A stretch of 64,000 bases of DNA from Eleftheria terrae. Its GTDB lineage: Bacteria > Pseudomonadota > Gammaproteobacteria > Burkholderiales > Burkholderiaceae_C. The notes under the pieces were generated by a model. That model saw only the letters and a program-made list of their open reading frames with translations, was not told the origin of the DNA and did no database searches. The position numbers and the translations under genes are program-made. The stretch's first letter is position 1. Each line of letters begins with the position of its first letter. The stretch is from positions 5,391,963-5,455,962 of the forward strand of contig NZ_CP106951.1 of the NCBI RefSeq assembly GCF_030419005.1, given 5' to 3'. This document shows positions 30,376 to 40,149 of the stretch, piece after piece.

Positions 30376-31752
30376 ATGACGCTTTCCATCTACAACACCC
30401 TCACCCGCCGGCAGGAGCCGTTTTCACCGATCGAGCCCAATCACGTGCGCTTGTACGTCTGCGGCATGACGATCTACGACCTCTGCCACGTCGGGCATGC
30501 ACGGATGATGATGGCCTTCGACGTGGTGCAGCGCTGGCTGCGGGCGAGCGGCTATCGCGTCACCTACGTGCGCAACATCACCGACATCGACGACAAGATC
30601 ATCCGCCGGGCACTGGAGCGCGGCATCCCCATTCGGCAGCTGACGGAGGAAATGACCCGTGCGATGCATGAGGACACCGCGCAGCTCGGCATCGAGCCGC
30701 CGACCCATGAGCCGCGCGCCACTGAATATGTCGGCCAGATGGTCAGCCTCATCAGCACGCTGGAAGCCAAGGGGCTGGCCTACCGCGCTGCCGATGGCGA
30801 CGTGAACTACGCGGTACGCCGCTTTCCCGGCTACGGCAAGCTGTCGGGCAAGTCGCTCGACCAGCTGCGTGCGGGCGAGCGCGTGGCGGTGTCCGACGGC
30901 AAGGAAGATCCGCTCGATTTCGTGCTGTGGAAGGCCGCCAAGGAGAGCGAGCCGGAGGACGCCAAGTGGGAGGCGCCCTTCGGCAAGGGCCGGCCCGGAT
31001 GGCATATCGAATGCTCTGCCATGAGCTGCGCCTTGCTGGGCGAGCATTTCGACATTCACGGCGGCGGAATGGACTTGCAGTTTCCCCACCACGAGAACGA
31101 GATCGCGCAGAGCGAGGGGGCCCTTGGGCGTCCCTTCGTCAACGTCTGGATGCACAACGGCTTCCTGAACGTCGACAACGAGAAGATGTCGAAGTCGCTC
31201 GGCAATTTCTTCACCATTCGCGACGTCCTGCAAAGCTATGACGGCGAGACGGTGCGCTTCTTCATGTTGCGCACTCACTATCGCAGCCAGTTCAACTACA
31301 GCGACACCAATCTGGAAGACGCCCGCCACGCGCTGCGTCGCCTGTACACCGCGCTCGATTCGGTGGCCCCGGCCGAGGTCGCCATCGACTGGTCGCAGCC
31401 GCAGGCTGCCCGCTTCAAGGCGGCGATGGATGACGACTTCAACACCCCCGAGGCGGTGGCTGTGCTGTTCGAACTGGCCGGTGAGGTCAATCGCAGCCGC
31501 TCCGCCGAGACGGCCGGCCTGCTGAAGGCGCTGGGCGCCACCCTCGGGCTGCTGCAGGGCGACCCGCGCGCTTACCTGCAAGGTGGGCGCAGTGGCCTGG
31601 ATGAGTCCGCCATCCAGGCGCAGATCGAGGCCCGTGCCGCTGCCAAGAAGGCGAAGAATTTCGCCGAGGCGGACCGCATCCGGGAAGCGCTGGCCGAGCA
31701 GGGCATCGTGCTGAAAGACACGCCGCAGGGCACCACCTGGGTCAAGGCCTGA
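30376..31752 (+). CDS. cysS: Cysteinyl-tRNA synthetase
   Basis: 458 residues, class I synthetase charging tRNA-Cys. The zinc and ATP site [22 protein letters not shown] contains the HIGH-type motif, WHIECSAM and [20 protein letters not shown] carry the other zinc ligands, and KMSKSLGNF is the KMSKS loop. The DALR/anticodon domain is C-terminal. The next gene follows 10 bp later. Confidence 0.98.
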   Translation: MTLSIYNTLTRRQEPFSPIEPNHVRLYVCGMTIYDLCHVGHARMMMAFDVVQRWLRASGYRVTYVRNITDIDDKIIRRALERGIPIRQLTEEMTRAMHEDTAQLGIEPPTHEPRATEYVGQMVSLISTLEAKGLAYRAADGDVNYAVRRFPGYGKLSGKSLDQLRAGERVAVSDGKEDPLDFVLWKAAKESEPEDAKWEAPFGKGRPGWHIECSAMSCALLGEHFDIHGGGMDLQFPHHENEIAQSEGALGRPFVNVWMHNGFLNVDNEKMSKSLGNFFTIRDVLQSYDGETVRFFMLRTHYRSQFNYSDTNLEDARHALRRLYTALDSVAPAEVAIDWSQPQAARFKAAMDDDFNTPEAVAVLFELAGEVNRSRSAETAGLLKALGATLGLLQGDPRAYLQGGRSGLDESAIQAQIEARAAAKKAKNFAEADRIREALAEQGIVLKDTPQGTTWVKA

Positions 31753-31762
31753 GACGGTCCAG

Positions 31763-32404
31763 ATGCCCAAGGCAGTAACCCCTGAATATTGGGACGATGC
31801 GTGCAAGCACCTGTCGCGGCGCGACCGGGTGATGCGCAAGTTGATCCCGCAGTTCGGCGAAGCCCGGCTGCAGAGCCGGGGCGACGCGTTCACCACGCTG
31901 GCGCGCTCCATCGTCGGTCAACAGATCTCGGTCAAGGCGGCGCAGGCGGTGTGGGACCGCTTCGCCGGCCTGCTCAACGTTCCTTCGACCCGCATTCCTC
32001 CGGCCCAGGTGCTGGAGTTGCCCACCGAGAGCCTGCGTGGCGCCGGCCTGTCGGCACGCAAGGTCGAGTACCTGCGCGACCTTGCTTCGCATTTCGATAG
32101 CGGGGCAGTGCACGTGCGGCAGTGGAATTCGATGGACGACGAAGCGATCATCGAAGAACTGGTGGCCATTCGCGGCATCGGGCGCTGGACCGCCGAGATG
32201 TTCCTGATCTTCCACCTGATGCGCCCTAATGTGATGCCGCTCGACGACATCGGCCTGCTCAAGGGCATCAGCGTCAACTACTTCAGCGGCGAGCCGGTCT
32301 CGCGGGCTGAAGCGCGTGAGGTGGGGGACGCCTGGGCCCCTTTCCGCTCTGTTGCGACGTGGTACATTTGGCGCAGCCTCGACCCCCTGCCAGTCGAATA
32401 TTGA
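31763..32404 (+). CDS. DNA-3-methyladenine glycosylase II family protein (AlkA-like)
   Basis: 213 residues. HhH-GPD DNA glycosylase: FTTLARSIVGQQISVKAAQ, then the helix-hairpin-helix LVAIRGIGRWTAEMFLIF and the catalytic Asp in VMPLDDIGLLKGI. It excises alkylated bases. Unlike E. coli AlkA it lacks the N-terminal extra domain; this short form is common in betaproteobacteria. No C-terminal iron-sulfur cysteines are seen, so it is not an EndoIII or MutY. It is placed between cysS and accA on the same strand. Confidence 0.9.
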   Translation: MPKAVTPEYWDDACKHLSRRDRVMRKLIPQFGEARLQSRGDAFTTLARSIVGQQISVKAAQAVWDRFAGLLNVPSTRIPPAQVLELPTESLRGAGLSARKVEYLRDLASHFDSGAVHVRQWNSMDDEAIIEELVAIRGIGRWTAEMFLIFHLMRPNVMPLDDIGLLKGISVNYFSGEPVSRAEAREVGDAWAPFRSVATWYIWRSLDPLPVEY

Positions 32405-32452
32405 GAACAAATGTGGGGCGAACCCTCACACATCACGTCGGGATGACTTGGG

Positions 32453-33427
32453 ATGAGCAAGAAACACTTCCTCGAATTCGAGCAACCCATTGCTGAACTC
32501 GAAACCAAGATCGACGAACTGCGCTATGTGCAAAGCGAATCGGCGGTCGATATTTCCGAAGAGATCGACCGGCTTGGCAAGAAGAGCCAGCAGCTCACGA
32601 AGGACATCTACTCCAGCCTGACGCCCTGGCAGGTGACGCAGATCGCGCGTCACCCGCAGCGGCCCTACACGCTGGACTACATCAACGAGATCTTCACCGA
32701 GTTCCAGGAACTGCACGGTGACCGCCATTTCGCCGACGACCAGTCCATCGTCGGCGGGCTGGCCCGCTTCAATGGTCAGGCCTGCATGGTGCTGGGCCAC
32801 CAGAAGGGCCGAGACACCAAGGAACGCGCTGCACGCAACTTCGGCATGTCGCGTCCCGAGGGCTACCGCAAGGCCTTGCGCCTGATGAAGCTGGCCGAGA
32901 AGTTCGGCCTGCCGGTCTTCACCTTCGTCGATACGCCGGGTGCCTATCCGGGCATCGGTGCCGAGGAACGGGGCCAGTCGGAGGCCATCGGCCGCAACAT
33001 CTTCGAAATGGCGCAGCTGGAAGTGCCCATCATCACCACCATCATCGGTGAAGGCGGCTCCGGCGGCGCGCTGGCGATCAGCGTGGCGGACCAGGTGCTG
33101 ATGCTGCAGTACTCGGTGTACTCGGTGATCTCGCCGGAAGGCTGTGCCTCGATCCTGTGGAAGACGGCCGACCGTGCGTCCGACGCCGCGGAGGCGCTGG
33201 GCATCACCGCGCATCGCCTGAAGGCGCTGGGCTTGGTGGACAAGATCGTCAACGAGCCGGTGGGCGGCGCCCACCGCGACCACAAGCAGATGGCGGCCTA
33301 CCTCAAGCGTGGCCTGAACGACGCGCTGCGCCAGGTGGCCGACCTGCGGCCCAAGGACCTGCTGCAGCACCGCTACCAGCGGCTGCAGAGCTACGGTCGC
33401 TACATCGACACCAAAGAACGCGGATGA
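32453..33427 (+). CDS. accA: Acetyl-CoA carboxylase, carboxyltransferase subunit alpha
   Basis: 324 residues. With AccD it transfers the carboxyl group from biotin to acetyl-CoA, making malonyl-CoA. Signatures are [61 protein letters not shown] and [21 protein letters not shown]. The stop overlaps the tilS start (ATGA). Order accA-tilS-lysC is common in Burkholderiales. Confidence 0.98.
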   Translation: MSKKHFLEFEQPIAELETKIDELRYVQSESAVDISEEIDRLGKKSQQLTKDIYSSLTPWQVTQIARHPQRPYTLDYINEIFTEFQELHGDRHFADDQSIVGGLARFNGQACMVLGHQKGRDTKERAARNFGMSRPEGYRKALRLMKLAEKFGLPVFTFVDTPGAYPGIGAEERGQSEAIGRNIFEMAQLEVPIITTIIGEGGSGGALAISVADQVLMLQYSVYSVISPEGCASILWKTADRASDAAEALGITAHRLKALGLVDKIVNEPVGGAHRDHKQMAAYLKRGLNDALRQVADLRPKDLLQHRYQRLQSYGRYIDTKERG

Positions 33428-34752
33428 AGCCCCCGCCGCAGGCCGACCGTCCCATCGTGGCGGTGGCCTACAGCGGCGGGCGTGACTCGACCGCCTTGCT
33501 GCATGCGACGGCCCGTGCCGCGCAGGAGCAAGGCATCGCCGTTGCCGCGCTGCATGTTCACCATGGCCTTCAGGCCCGGGCTGACGATTGGCTCGCTCAC
33601 TGTGAACGGCAGTGCGCGGCTTGGCGCCGCAAGGGCTGGCCGGTGCACCTGGTGTCGCGTCGGCTCGCCTTGCAACCGGTACGCGGCGAGAGCCTTGAAG
33701 CGCTGGCCCGCCAGGCGCGCTACCAGGCGCTGCGAGAAATGGCGCTGGAGCAGGGCGCGGGCATCGTGCTGCTGGCGCATCACCGGCGCGACCAGGCCGA
33801 GACCTTTCTGCTGCAGGCCCTGAGGGGCGCTGGTGTCGCCGGTCTGTCCGGTATGCCGCAGGCGGCGGAGCGGGACGGCGTGCGGTGGTTGCGGCCCTGG
33901 CTCGAGCATTCGCGCGAGCAGGTGGAGGCCTATGTGCAGGAGCACCGCCTCGACTATGTGGACGACGACAGCAATGACGACCCGCGCCATGCGCGCAATC
34001 GCCTGCGGCTGCAGGTGTGGCCGGCGCTCTCCCAAGCCTTCGAGCACGCTGAGGCGGCCTTGGCCGATGCCGGTCGCTGGGCGCAGGAGGCCAGCGCCTG
34101 CCTGGCCGAGTTGGCGGCTGTCGACCTGGCCGGCGCGGAGTCGGAAGACGGCCGCTTGCGGTTGGCGCCCCTGCTGCGGTTGAGCGCCGCGCGCGGCCGC
34201 AACGCCCTGCGCATCTGGTATCGGCGGCAAGCCGGTGAGCCGCTGCCCGCGAGTGCGCTGGAGCGCCTGTGGCGGGAGTTGCCCGGCACGCGTGCCGGCC
34301 AGTGGGAGACACCGGGTGCCCGACTGCGTTGCTATCGTGGCGTGCTGCAGTATGAACCCCGTCCGGCGGTGGTGGCTGTCGAGCCAGTGCCCGCCCGGCA
34401 GCCGACGCTGTCGATTCGACGGGCCGGGCGTTACCGGCTGGTGGGCTGGGGCGGTACCCTGGTGGCCCGGCGTGTGGCGGCCGGTGGCGTTCCGCTGGCC
34501 CGGTTGACGGACCTCAACCTGGTGGAGCGCAGCGGTGGCGAGCAGTTCCAGAGCGGGCCAGGGCGCCCGCCGCGCAGCCTGAAGAAGCAGTTTCAGGCGA
34601 GCGGGGTGCCGGCCTGGGCGCGTACGGGCCCCTTGCTGTATGCCGGCGAGCAGTTGCTGTGGGTGCCGGGGTTGGGCCTGGACGCGCGCGTGCTGGCCGA
34701 GGCCGGCGAGGTGCAGCTGTCACTCGACTGGATGCCGGACGTGGTCGGCTGA
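33424..34752 (+). CDS. tilS: tRNA(Ile)-lysidine synthetase
   Basis: 442 residues from the ATG at 33424. It converts the wobble cytidine of tRNA-Ile2 to lysidine using ATP and lysine. The PP-loop motif [17 protein letters not shown] is at residues 10-26, then [13 protein letters not shown] and the [20 protein letters not shown] pattern. The C-terminal TilS domain ends [34 protein letters not shown]. Its start overlaps the accA stop. Confidence 0.96.
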   Translation: MKPPPQADRPIVAVAYSGGRDSTALLHATARAAQEQGIAVAALHVHHGLQARADDWLAHCERQCAAWRRKGWPVHLVSRRLALQPVRGESLEALARQARYQALREMALEQGAGIVLLAHHRRDQAETFLLQALRGAGVAGLSGMPQAAERDGVRWLRPWLEHSREQVEAYVQEHRLDYVDDDSNDDPRHARNRLRLQVWPALSQAFEHAEAALADAGRWAQEASACLAELAAVDLAGAESEDGRLRLAPLLRLSAARGRNALRIWYRRQAGEPLPASALERLWRELPGTRAGQWETPGARLRCYRGVLQYEPRPAVVAVEPVPARQPTLSIRRAGRYRLVGWGGTLVARRVAAGGVPLARLTDLNLVERSGGEQFQSGPGRPPRSLKKQFQASGVPAWARTGPLLYAGEQLLWVPGLGLDARVLAEAGEVQLSLDWMPDVVG

Positions 34753-34875
34753 GCCGCAAGCACGCGCAAGGCCGCCCTGGGCCTCGTGGTGCTCCCGCTA
34801 CAATTGCCCATTCGCGACCGCGGCGCGAACCCCTGCGATCCCTGCGCGACTCCAACTTCCGCGTCCCCAACTCCC

Positions 34876-36144
34876 ATGGCACTGATCGTTCACAAATACG
34901 GCGGCACTTCGATGGGCTCGACCGAGCGCATCCGCAATGTCGCCAAGCGCGTCGCCAAATGGGCGCGGGCCGGCCACCAGATGGTGGTGGTGCCCTCGGC
35001 CATGAGCGGCGAAACCAACCGGTTGCTGGCCCTGGCCAAGGAACTGGCGCCCCAGACCCACACCGACGCCTATGCGCGCGAGCTGGACATGATCGCCTCC
35101 ACCGGCGAGCAAGTGTCCGTTGGCTTGCTGGCCATTGCCCTGCAGGCCGAAGGGCTGGAGGCCATCAGCTACACCGGCTGGCAGGTGCCGATCAAGACCG
35201 ATTCGGCCTATACCAAGGCGCGCATCGAAAGCATCGACGATGCCCGGGTGCGCGCTGACCTGGCGGCCGGCAAGGTGGTGATCATCACCGGTTTCCAGGG
35301 CATCGACGGGGCGGGGCACATCACGACCCTCGGGCGGGGCGGCTCAGACACTTCGGCGGTGGCGGTGGCTGCGGCGATGAAGGCGGACGAGTGCCTCATC
35401 TATACCGATGTGGACGGGGTGTACACGACCGACCCCCGCATCGTTCCGGAAGCGCGCCGGCTCCACACCATCAGCTTTGAGGAAATGCTGGAGATGGCCA
35501 GCCTCGGCTCCAAGGTGCTGCAGATCCGCTCAGTGGAATTCGCCGGCAAGTACCGTGTGCCGATGCGTGTGCTGTCGAGCTTCACGCCTTGGGACATCGC
35601 CATCGAGGAAGAGGCGAAGTCCGGAACGCTGATCACCTTTGAGGAAGACGAGAAAATGGAACAAGCAGTTGTCTCGGGCATCGCGTTCAATCGCGACGAG
35701 GCCAAGATCACCGTGATGGGGGTGCCTGACAAACCCGGCATCGCCTACCAGATCCTCGGTGCCGTGGCCGAAGCCAACATCGATGTGGACGTGATCCTGC
35801 AAAACGTCTCGCACGAAGGCAAGACCGACTTCTCGTTCACCGTCCATCGCAATGACTATGCCAAGACGGTGGAACTGCTGAACACCAAGGTACTGCCCGA
35901 GTTGGGGGCCGAGAAGGTGCAGGGCGACCAGCGCATCTGCAAGGTATCCATCGTCGGCATCGGCATGCGCTCGCATGTGGGCGTGGCGGCTGCGATGTTC
36001 CGCGCGCTGAGCGAAGAGGGCATCAACATCCAGATGATCACCACCAGCGAGATCAAGACCAGCGTGGTGATCGACGAGAAGTACATGGAGCTGGCGGTAC
36101 GGGCGCTGCACCGTGCATTCGAGCTGGACCACCAAGAGGCGTGA
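34876..36144 (+). CDS. lysC: Aspartate kinase
   Basis: 422 residues. It phosphorylates aspartate, the first step to lysine, threonine and methionine. The kinase domain opens with VHKYGGTSMGS and has FQGIDGAGHITTLGRGGSDTSAVAVAAAM and CLIYTDVDGVYTTDPR. Two ACT domains from about 265 on (ITVMGVPDKPGIAYQILGAV, VSIVGIGMRSHVGVAAAMF) imply feedback inhibition. A TACAAT -10-like hexamer lies at 34799-34804 in the gap after tilS, so it likely has its own promoter. Confidence 0.98.
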   Translation: MALIVHKYGGTSMGSTERIRNVAKRVAKWARAGHQMVVVPSAMSGETNRLLALAKELAPQTHTDAYARELDMIASTGEQVSVGLLAIALQAEGLEAISYTGWQVPIKTDSAYTKARIESIDDARVRADLAAGKVVIITGFQGIDGAGHITTLGRGGSDTSAVAVAAAMKADECLIYTDVDGVYTTDPRIVPEARRLHTISFEEMLEMASLGSKVLQIRSVEFAGKYRVPMRVLSSFTPWDIAIEEEAKSGTLITFEEDEKMEQAVVSGIAFNRDEAKITVMGVPDKPGIAYQILGAVAEANIDVDVILQNVSHEGKTDFSFTVHRNDYAKTVELLNTKVLPELGAEKVQGDQRICKVSIVGIGMRSHVGVAAAMFRALSEEGINIQMITTSEIKTSVVIDEKYMELAVRALHRAFELDHQEA

Positions 36145-36165
36145 TCACAAGTTTCGCTTGTGATC
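36143..36165 (+). terminator. Hairpin at the end of lysC
   Basis: A perfect 9-bp stem GATCACAAG/CTTGTGATC with a 5-base loop starts inside the lysC stop codon. The tail CGGCATTTT has only a short T run set slightly apart, so termination may be partial. Confidence 0.6.
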
Positions 36166-36185
36166 CGGCATTTTCGCGATAGAAT
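36158..36185 (+). promoter_or_regulatory. Probable promoter of tRNA-Ser
   Basis: TTGTGA (36158-36163) and TAGAAT (36180-36185) are spaced 16 bp apart, 25 bp before the tRNA 5' end. The -35 overlaps the lysC hairpin. Confidence 0.5.
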
Positions 36186-36209
36186 GCCAGCTTCTCCGAT
36201 TTATCGGAT

Positions 36210-36302
36210 GGAGACGTGACCGAGAGGCCGAAGGTGCTCCCCTGCTAAGGGAGTATGCGGTGATGAGCTGCATCAAGGGTTCGAATCCCTTCGTCTCCGC
36301 CA
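36210..36302 (+). tRNA. tRNA-Ser (anticodon GCT)
   Basis: 93 nt with encoded CCA. The acceptor stem GGAGACG pairs with CGTCTCC, the discriminator base is G, and the anticodon arm CTCCC-CTGCTAA-GGGAG has anticodon GCT at 36244-36246. A long variable arm of the serine type and the T arm AGGGTTCGAATCCCT are present. It reads AGC/AGU codons. An accessory segment follows it immediately. Confidence 0.97.
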
Positions 36303-36306
36303 ATTC

Positions 36307-36338
36307 AACCCGTTGATTTATCAACGGGTTTTCTTTTT
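36307..36338 (+). terminator. Terminator of tRNA-Ser
   Basis: Perfect 10-bp stem AACCCGTTGA/TCAACGGGTT, 4-base loop, then TTCTTTTTT. Confidence 0.92.
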
Positions 36339-36563
36339 TGTGCGGTTCATTGCTTGCTGCGAAGACTCGTGCAGCGGGGGGCTGCTGCGGTGAGTTCTGG
36401 ATGTCGCTTGCGGCCTCGAGCGGTCAGCCTCATCTGCGCCGGCTGGTGGCGCGTGCACGGACCCTTTCAGCCCGTGTCAGCTGCACACTGAGAATGCGTC
36501 AAGTAGCCGCAGTCCCACAGTAGGCGTCCGGCCATCCCATGTCGGCCGGAGCAGGGGAGCCGC
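36339..36563. other. Gap between tRNA terminator and IS66 tnpC
   Basis: No gene is seen. A possible IS66 left end begins GTAGGCGTCCGG at 36520; a matching right-end inverted repeat was not convincingly found. Confidence 0.5.
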
Positions 36564-38075
36564 TCACTCTGTCGAGGGTTGCGTCCAGCGATGCGGCAGC
36601 AACTCCGCGATGCGGGCTGCTGGCTGCGTTGGCAGCCGCTCCATGACGTCGCGCAGGTAGTGCCAAGGGTCGATGTCGTTGAGCTTAGCCGACTGGATCA
36701 AGCTCATGACGGCCGCCGCTCGCTTGCCCGCGCGCAAGCTGCCGGCGAAGAGCCAGTTGGTGCGTCCGAGCGCGATGGGGCGTATTCGGTTTTCCGCCCA
36801 GTTGTTGTCCGCCGGCAAGGCGCCGTCGTCGAGGTAGCGCACCAGTGCCGTCCAGCGCCCGAGGCTGTAGTCGATGGCCTTGGCGGTCGCAGAGCCGTCG
36901 GGCACTTTCTGGCGGTGCAGCACTAGCCAAGTGTGCAAGGCATCGGCCACCGGCCGAGCCAACTCCTGGCGGATCCGCTGCCGTGCTACCGGGTCCAGGG
37001 GCTGCACGTCCCGCTCCATGTCGTAGAGCTTGCCGAAGTACCCGAGCGCTTCCTCGGCGATCTGGCTGCGGTTGTTGGCCCATAGGTCATAGAACTTGCG
37101 CCGTGCATGCGCCAGGCACCCGGCTTCGGTCACGCCTTGGGCCAGCAGCGCCTCGTAGCCGCTGTAGTCGTCGCAGACCAGTGCACCGCGCCAGTCGCCG
37201 AGGAACGCCACGGCGTGCTTGCCCGCCCGGCTCCCGGCGAAGTCGTAGACGACGATGCGGCTGTCCTCGAATTGGCCGGTGCAGTAGCTCCAGAGGTAAG
37301 CCCGGTGGGTCTTGCCGCCGCCGGGATCGAGCATGGGCACTGGCGTCTCGTCCGCGTGCAGCCCCCGGTGCGTCAGCATCTCGGCCTTCAGTGCGTCGAC
37401 CAGCGGCTGCAGTTGCACGCCGCAGGCGCCCACCCATTGCGCCATGCTCGAGCGCGGCAGGTCCACGCCGCAGCGTGCATAGATGCCTTCCTGGCGGTAC
37501 AGCGGCGTATGGTCGGCGTGCTTGGCCACCAGCACCTGCGCCAGCAGCCCGGCCGTGGGGATGCCGTTGTCGATGAGGTGCGGCGCCACCGGCGCTTGCA
37601 CCAGGCGTTCGCAGCGGGCACAGGCCCACTTGCCGCGCACGTGCCGCTCGACGGTAAACACGCCGGGCTGGTGGTCCAGCTTCTCCGACACGTCCTCGCC
37701 AATGCGCTTCATCTGGCAACCGCAGGCGCACAGCATGCTCTCGGGCTCGTGCCGGAACTCCTGCCGCGGCAGGTGCGCGGGCAAGGGCTTGCGCTTGGGT
37801 ATGCCCTTGTCTGTCGCCGGCGGCGCAGGATTGAGCTGCTGCAGCTCGGCCTGCACCGCCTCCAGGTCCGCGTCCAGCGTGTCTTCGAGCAAGCTGCGTT
37901 GCTCGGCATTGAAGTGCTCGCGGCCGGCGGCGAACGTCAGCCGCTTGAGCGTAGCGTTCTCGTGCGTGAGCTTGTCGATGGTGGCCTGCTTGTGGCGGAC
38001 CTCCCCCATCAGCCGCGCGGCCAGTTCGCGCAGCTGTTCAGCACTGAGGTGGGCAAGCGACGCTTCTGGGTTCAC
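36564..38075 (-). CDS. tnpC: IS66 family transposase TnpC
   Basis: 503 residues, full length for the family. The N-terminal helical region (AEQLRELAARLMGEVRHKQATIDKL) is probably a coiled coil. A zinc-finger motif CACGCQMKRIGEDVSEKLDHQPG ... CARCERLVQAP follows. The DDE core has HADETPVPML, VCDDYSGYEALL and NNWAENRIRPIALGR, giving the D, D and E residues. The C-terminal IS66 helix (LRDVMERLPTQPAARIAELLPHRW) is present. It looks intact. Confidence 0.95.
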   Translation of the reverse strand: MNPEASLAHLSAEQLRELAARLMGEVRHKQATIDKLTHENATLKRLTFAAGREHFNAEQRSLLEDTLDADLEAVQAELQQLNPAPPATDKGIPKRKPLPAHLPRQEFRHEPESMLCACGCQMKRIGEDVSEKLDHQPGVFTVERHVRGKWACARCERLVQAPVAPHLIDNGIPTAGLLAQVLVAKHADHTPLYRQEGIYARCGVDLPRSSMAQWVGACGVQLQPLVDALKAEMLTHRGLHADETPVPMLDPGGGKTHRAYLWSYCTGQFEDSRIVVYDFAGSRAGKHAVAFLGDWRGALVCDDYSGYEALLAQGVTEAGCLAHARRKFYDLWANNRSQIAEEALGYFGKLYDMERDVQPLDPVARQRIRQELARPVADALHTWLVLHRQKVPDGSATAKAIDYSLGRWTALVRYLDDGALPADNNWAENRIRPIALGRTNWLFAGSLRAGKRAAAVMSLIQSAKLNDIDPWHYLRDVMERLPTQPAARIAELLPHRWTQPSTE

Positions 38076-38136
38076 GAGGCCGGATCATGGCAGAGCCTCG
38101 CCGCCCGGGCATCTGAACATCCGGCAATTGCCGGGC

Positions 38137-38463
38137 TCACAGCACGGTGATGACGCCGGCTTCGCCCACACGCTGCCACGGCAGGCCCAGCACCAGCGCA
38201 TCGAACTGCGCGCGGCTGAGCGCCTGGTTCTGCGTCAGGGCGTGGCGGGCGAAGCCGCCTTGATGCAGCCGCCGGGCAGCCAGCCAGATGCCGATGCCGT
38301 CGTGCACCAGCACCTTCAGTCGGTCGCCGCGACGGTTGGTGAACAGGTAAGCATGGTGGGGCCGCGCCGCACCGAAGACCGCAACCACCCGCGCCAGCGC
38401 CGTGTCACATCCCATGCGCATGTCCATCGGCTGCGCCGACAGCCAGATCGCATCGACCCGCAT
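38137..38463 (-). CDS. tnpB: IS66 family accessory protein TnpB
   Basis: 108 residues, starting MRVDAIWLSAQPMDMRMG and continuing VVAVFGAARPHHAYLFTNRRGDRLKVLVHDGIGIWLAARRL, the unmistakable IS66 Orf2 pattern. It is required with TnpA and TnpC for transposition. Its ATG overlaps the ancestral tnpA stop (TGATG), an arrangement that normally couples translation. Here tnpA terminates early in another frame, which should weaken that coupling. Confidence 0.93.
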   Translation of the reverse strand: MRVDAIWLSAQPMDMRMGCDTALARVVAVFGAARPHHAYLFTNRRGDRLKVLVHDGIGIWLAARRLHQGGFARHALTQNQALSRAQFDALVLGLPWQRVGEAGVITVL

Positions 38464-38833
38464 CACCGCAGCAGCTCGCGCAACCACGCCGCGCACTCGC
38501 TCGCAGCGGTGCTCGGCCAGCTCAGCTTCACAAGCAGGGGCCCACGATGCAGTTCGATCTCGATGTCGTGATGCTCGCTCGGCTGCTCGACCTTCAGCGG
38601 CACGAAGGCCGCTACTTCGTCTGGGCAGGCAAGGCGCTCGGCAGGCTCGGTCCTCGCTCTCTCTGCTCAACCCAGCGTCGCACCAGGTTGGCGTTCAGCC
38701 CGTGCGACAGCGCCACTGCGGCGATCGACACCCCGGGGTGCCCGCAGGCCGCGACAACCTCCGCCTTGAACTCCGCGCTATGCCGGCGTCGCCGTCTGCG
38801 TCCCAAGCTTTTGTCTTCCAGCTCAGTGTTCAT
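38463..38833 (-). pseudogene. tnpA: IS66 tnpA, frameshifted
   Basis: The first frame encodes 73 residues (SLGRRRRRRHSAEFKAEVVA, the helix-turn-helix GVSIAAVALSHGLNANLVRRW) and stops at 38612. The rest of TnpA continues in a different frame from about 38650 (DEVAAFVPLKVEQPSEHHD ... SECAAWLRELLR) to a TGA overlapping the tnpB start. The whole span is 371 bp, which fits a one-base deletion. No slippery heptamer is seen at the junction, so this looks like decay rather than programmed frameshifting. Confidence 0.85.
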
Positions 38834-38870
38834 GTGTCCACTCCAATCTAAGCGGACACGAGACTCCTAT

Positions 38871-39767
38871 ATCCACAGCGCCCGTTCAAGATGGAATGGC
38901 CAAACGCATACCTTTCGGCGGAAAGCATGGCCAGCAGTACCTGGAACCGAGACCGTGTCGGGCGGGCGCTGCGCTGACCTATGACGCCGCCCGCTGCGTC
39001 GAGGGCATCCCGAGCAGGAAGGTTCGACGCAGACCGCTCGACGGACGTCCGCCACACCGGACTCTCAACACCGAATGGTGCGACTCGATCTACTCCGCAA
39101 TTGCTGGAGCATTTGTTGTTGGCGAGTTGGCCTCGATGCTTGCTCGGCCTGGCCCGGCAAGATCGACCCCTCTGCCTTGTGAAGTGCGACGTTAGTTTTG
39201 GTGCGCTTAAGGAGGCTGCCCGCCGGATATACCGCTGGGCGCCGTTGCGCATTGGTACGAGTCGAGGAATGGTGCAGTTGGACGATCCGGTCAGCTCAGG
39301 TGAGCTGATCGGTGCTGCTAAAGGGGAGCCGGCGACGCATGCTGACGGCTGTGGGTTCCCTCCTGGCGGAGATGGCAGCCGCCAAGGCTGGCATAACGCC
39401 CTGCGGTGGACAAGCTGACTGCCATCAGAGGTCTCTCGATCTCCCTCGATGCGGATGACCATTGCTGCAAGCAAGGCAATGCCTGAGGACTGTAGCGCTG
39501 GTGCTCATCCGCAGCACGTCATGGCTAGATGCACAAGCCTCACATCGAAGACCTCGTGCGGCTTGGTGTGGACCCCGCCTTTGGGCTCCATCGCCTAGAA
39601 CCCGAGAACGGTTTTTTTGCAACTGGCGACGTGCCAATAGGGCAGCTCCTGCCAAACCAAGCAGGCGAGTAGGAAGGACCGACAGCCTGCGAATTTGAAA
39701 ACAGGGTGGTGATGCATCTATGTTTGCTGTCCGCATTTCCTTATGACGAAAGCAAGGAAGGATGGCT
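38871..39767. other. About 900 bp without recognisable genes
   Basis: Less GC-rich than the core genome. Open frames exist in several phases but have no ribosome sites and no family likeness. A 47-codon frame at 39529-39672 (MHKPHIEDLVRLGVDP...) has protein-like composition, but a stop codon lies directly before it. It may be a fragment of a lost gene. I could not identify transposase or integrase remnants here. Confidence 0.5.
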
Positions 39768-40109
39768 ATGAGAACAGTCAAGTACCCGGTCCTCGCAGCT
39801 TCTTTTGGTGTGGTCGTGAGCGCGGGTGCGACAGTTGAGCCGGACCAGGAACAACTGAGCGCGGCCTGTGAACGTGCACTCAGACCGTACTCGCAACGTT
39901 GGTTGGGGGACAAACTGGATGAAGTGGTCGTGTACCCCTCCAATGAGCCTGGGGGCGTGCTATGCAAGGCAGCGATCGATGTCGGGTCTATCGACTACCC
40001 GATCTCCGTCATCTATCTCGTTCACCTGCGGCTCGCCGACCTTGCAGTGGTCTCCATAGACGAACTTGCTGGCGGCAAGGTCAGACGTCTCGAAGGTGCT
40101 GTCTCCTAG
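39768..40109 (+). CDS. Small exported protein of unknown function
   Basis: 113 residues from the ATG at 39768, chosen because AAGGAAGG lies six bases upstream. An N-terminal signal peptide (YPVLAASFGVVVSAGATV) suggests a periplasmic location. The mature part has two cysteines (in SAACERAL and VLCKAAIDVG) that could form a disulfide, and no motif I recognise. Codon use is less GC-rich than in the core genes. It lies 40 bp before the binding-protein/rhodanese fusion gene on the same strand, so the two probably work together. Confidence 0.65.
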   Translation: MRTVKYPVLAASFGVVVSAGATVEPDQEQLSAACERALRPYSQRWLGDKLDEVVVYPSNEPGGVLCKAAIDVGSIDYPISVIYLVHLRLADLAVVSIDELAGGKVRRLEGAVS

Positions 40110-40149
40110 TTCGGAAACCGCCAAACGCTTCGAGCAAGAAGGGAGAGCA

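Larger units (their letters stand above)
36520..38870 (-). mobile_element. IS66-family insertion sequence (three-gene type)
   Basis: The gene order tnpA-tnpB-tnpC on the minus strand identifies a full three-gene IS66 element. Its edges are approximate, because the terminal inverted repeats and target duplication could not be settled by eye. The left candidate GTAGGCGTCCGG and the right-end GTGTCCGC share only a short core. tnpC and tnpB look intact, but tnpA is frameshifted, so the copy is probably not autonomous. It lies about 220 bp after tRNA-Ser. Confidence 0.85.

Noticed and set aside
38600..38660. Programmed frameshift in IS66 tnpA
   Set aside because: No slippery heptamer or following hairpin was seen at the junction; a simple one-base deletion explains the length.
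38896..39474. Open frames on both strands in the gap after the IS66 element
   Set aside because: No start signals, no family resemblance, and competing frames of similar length.
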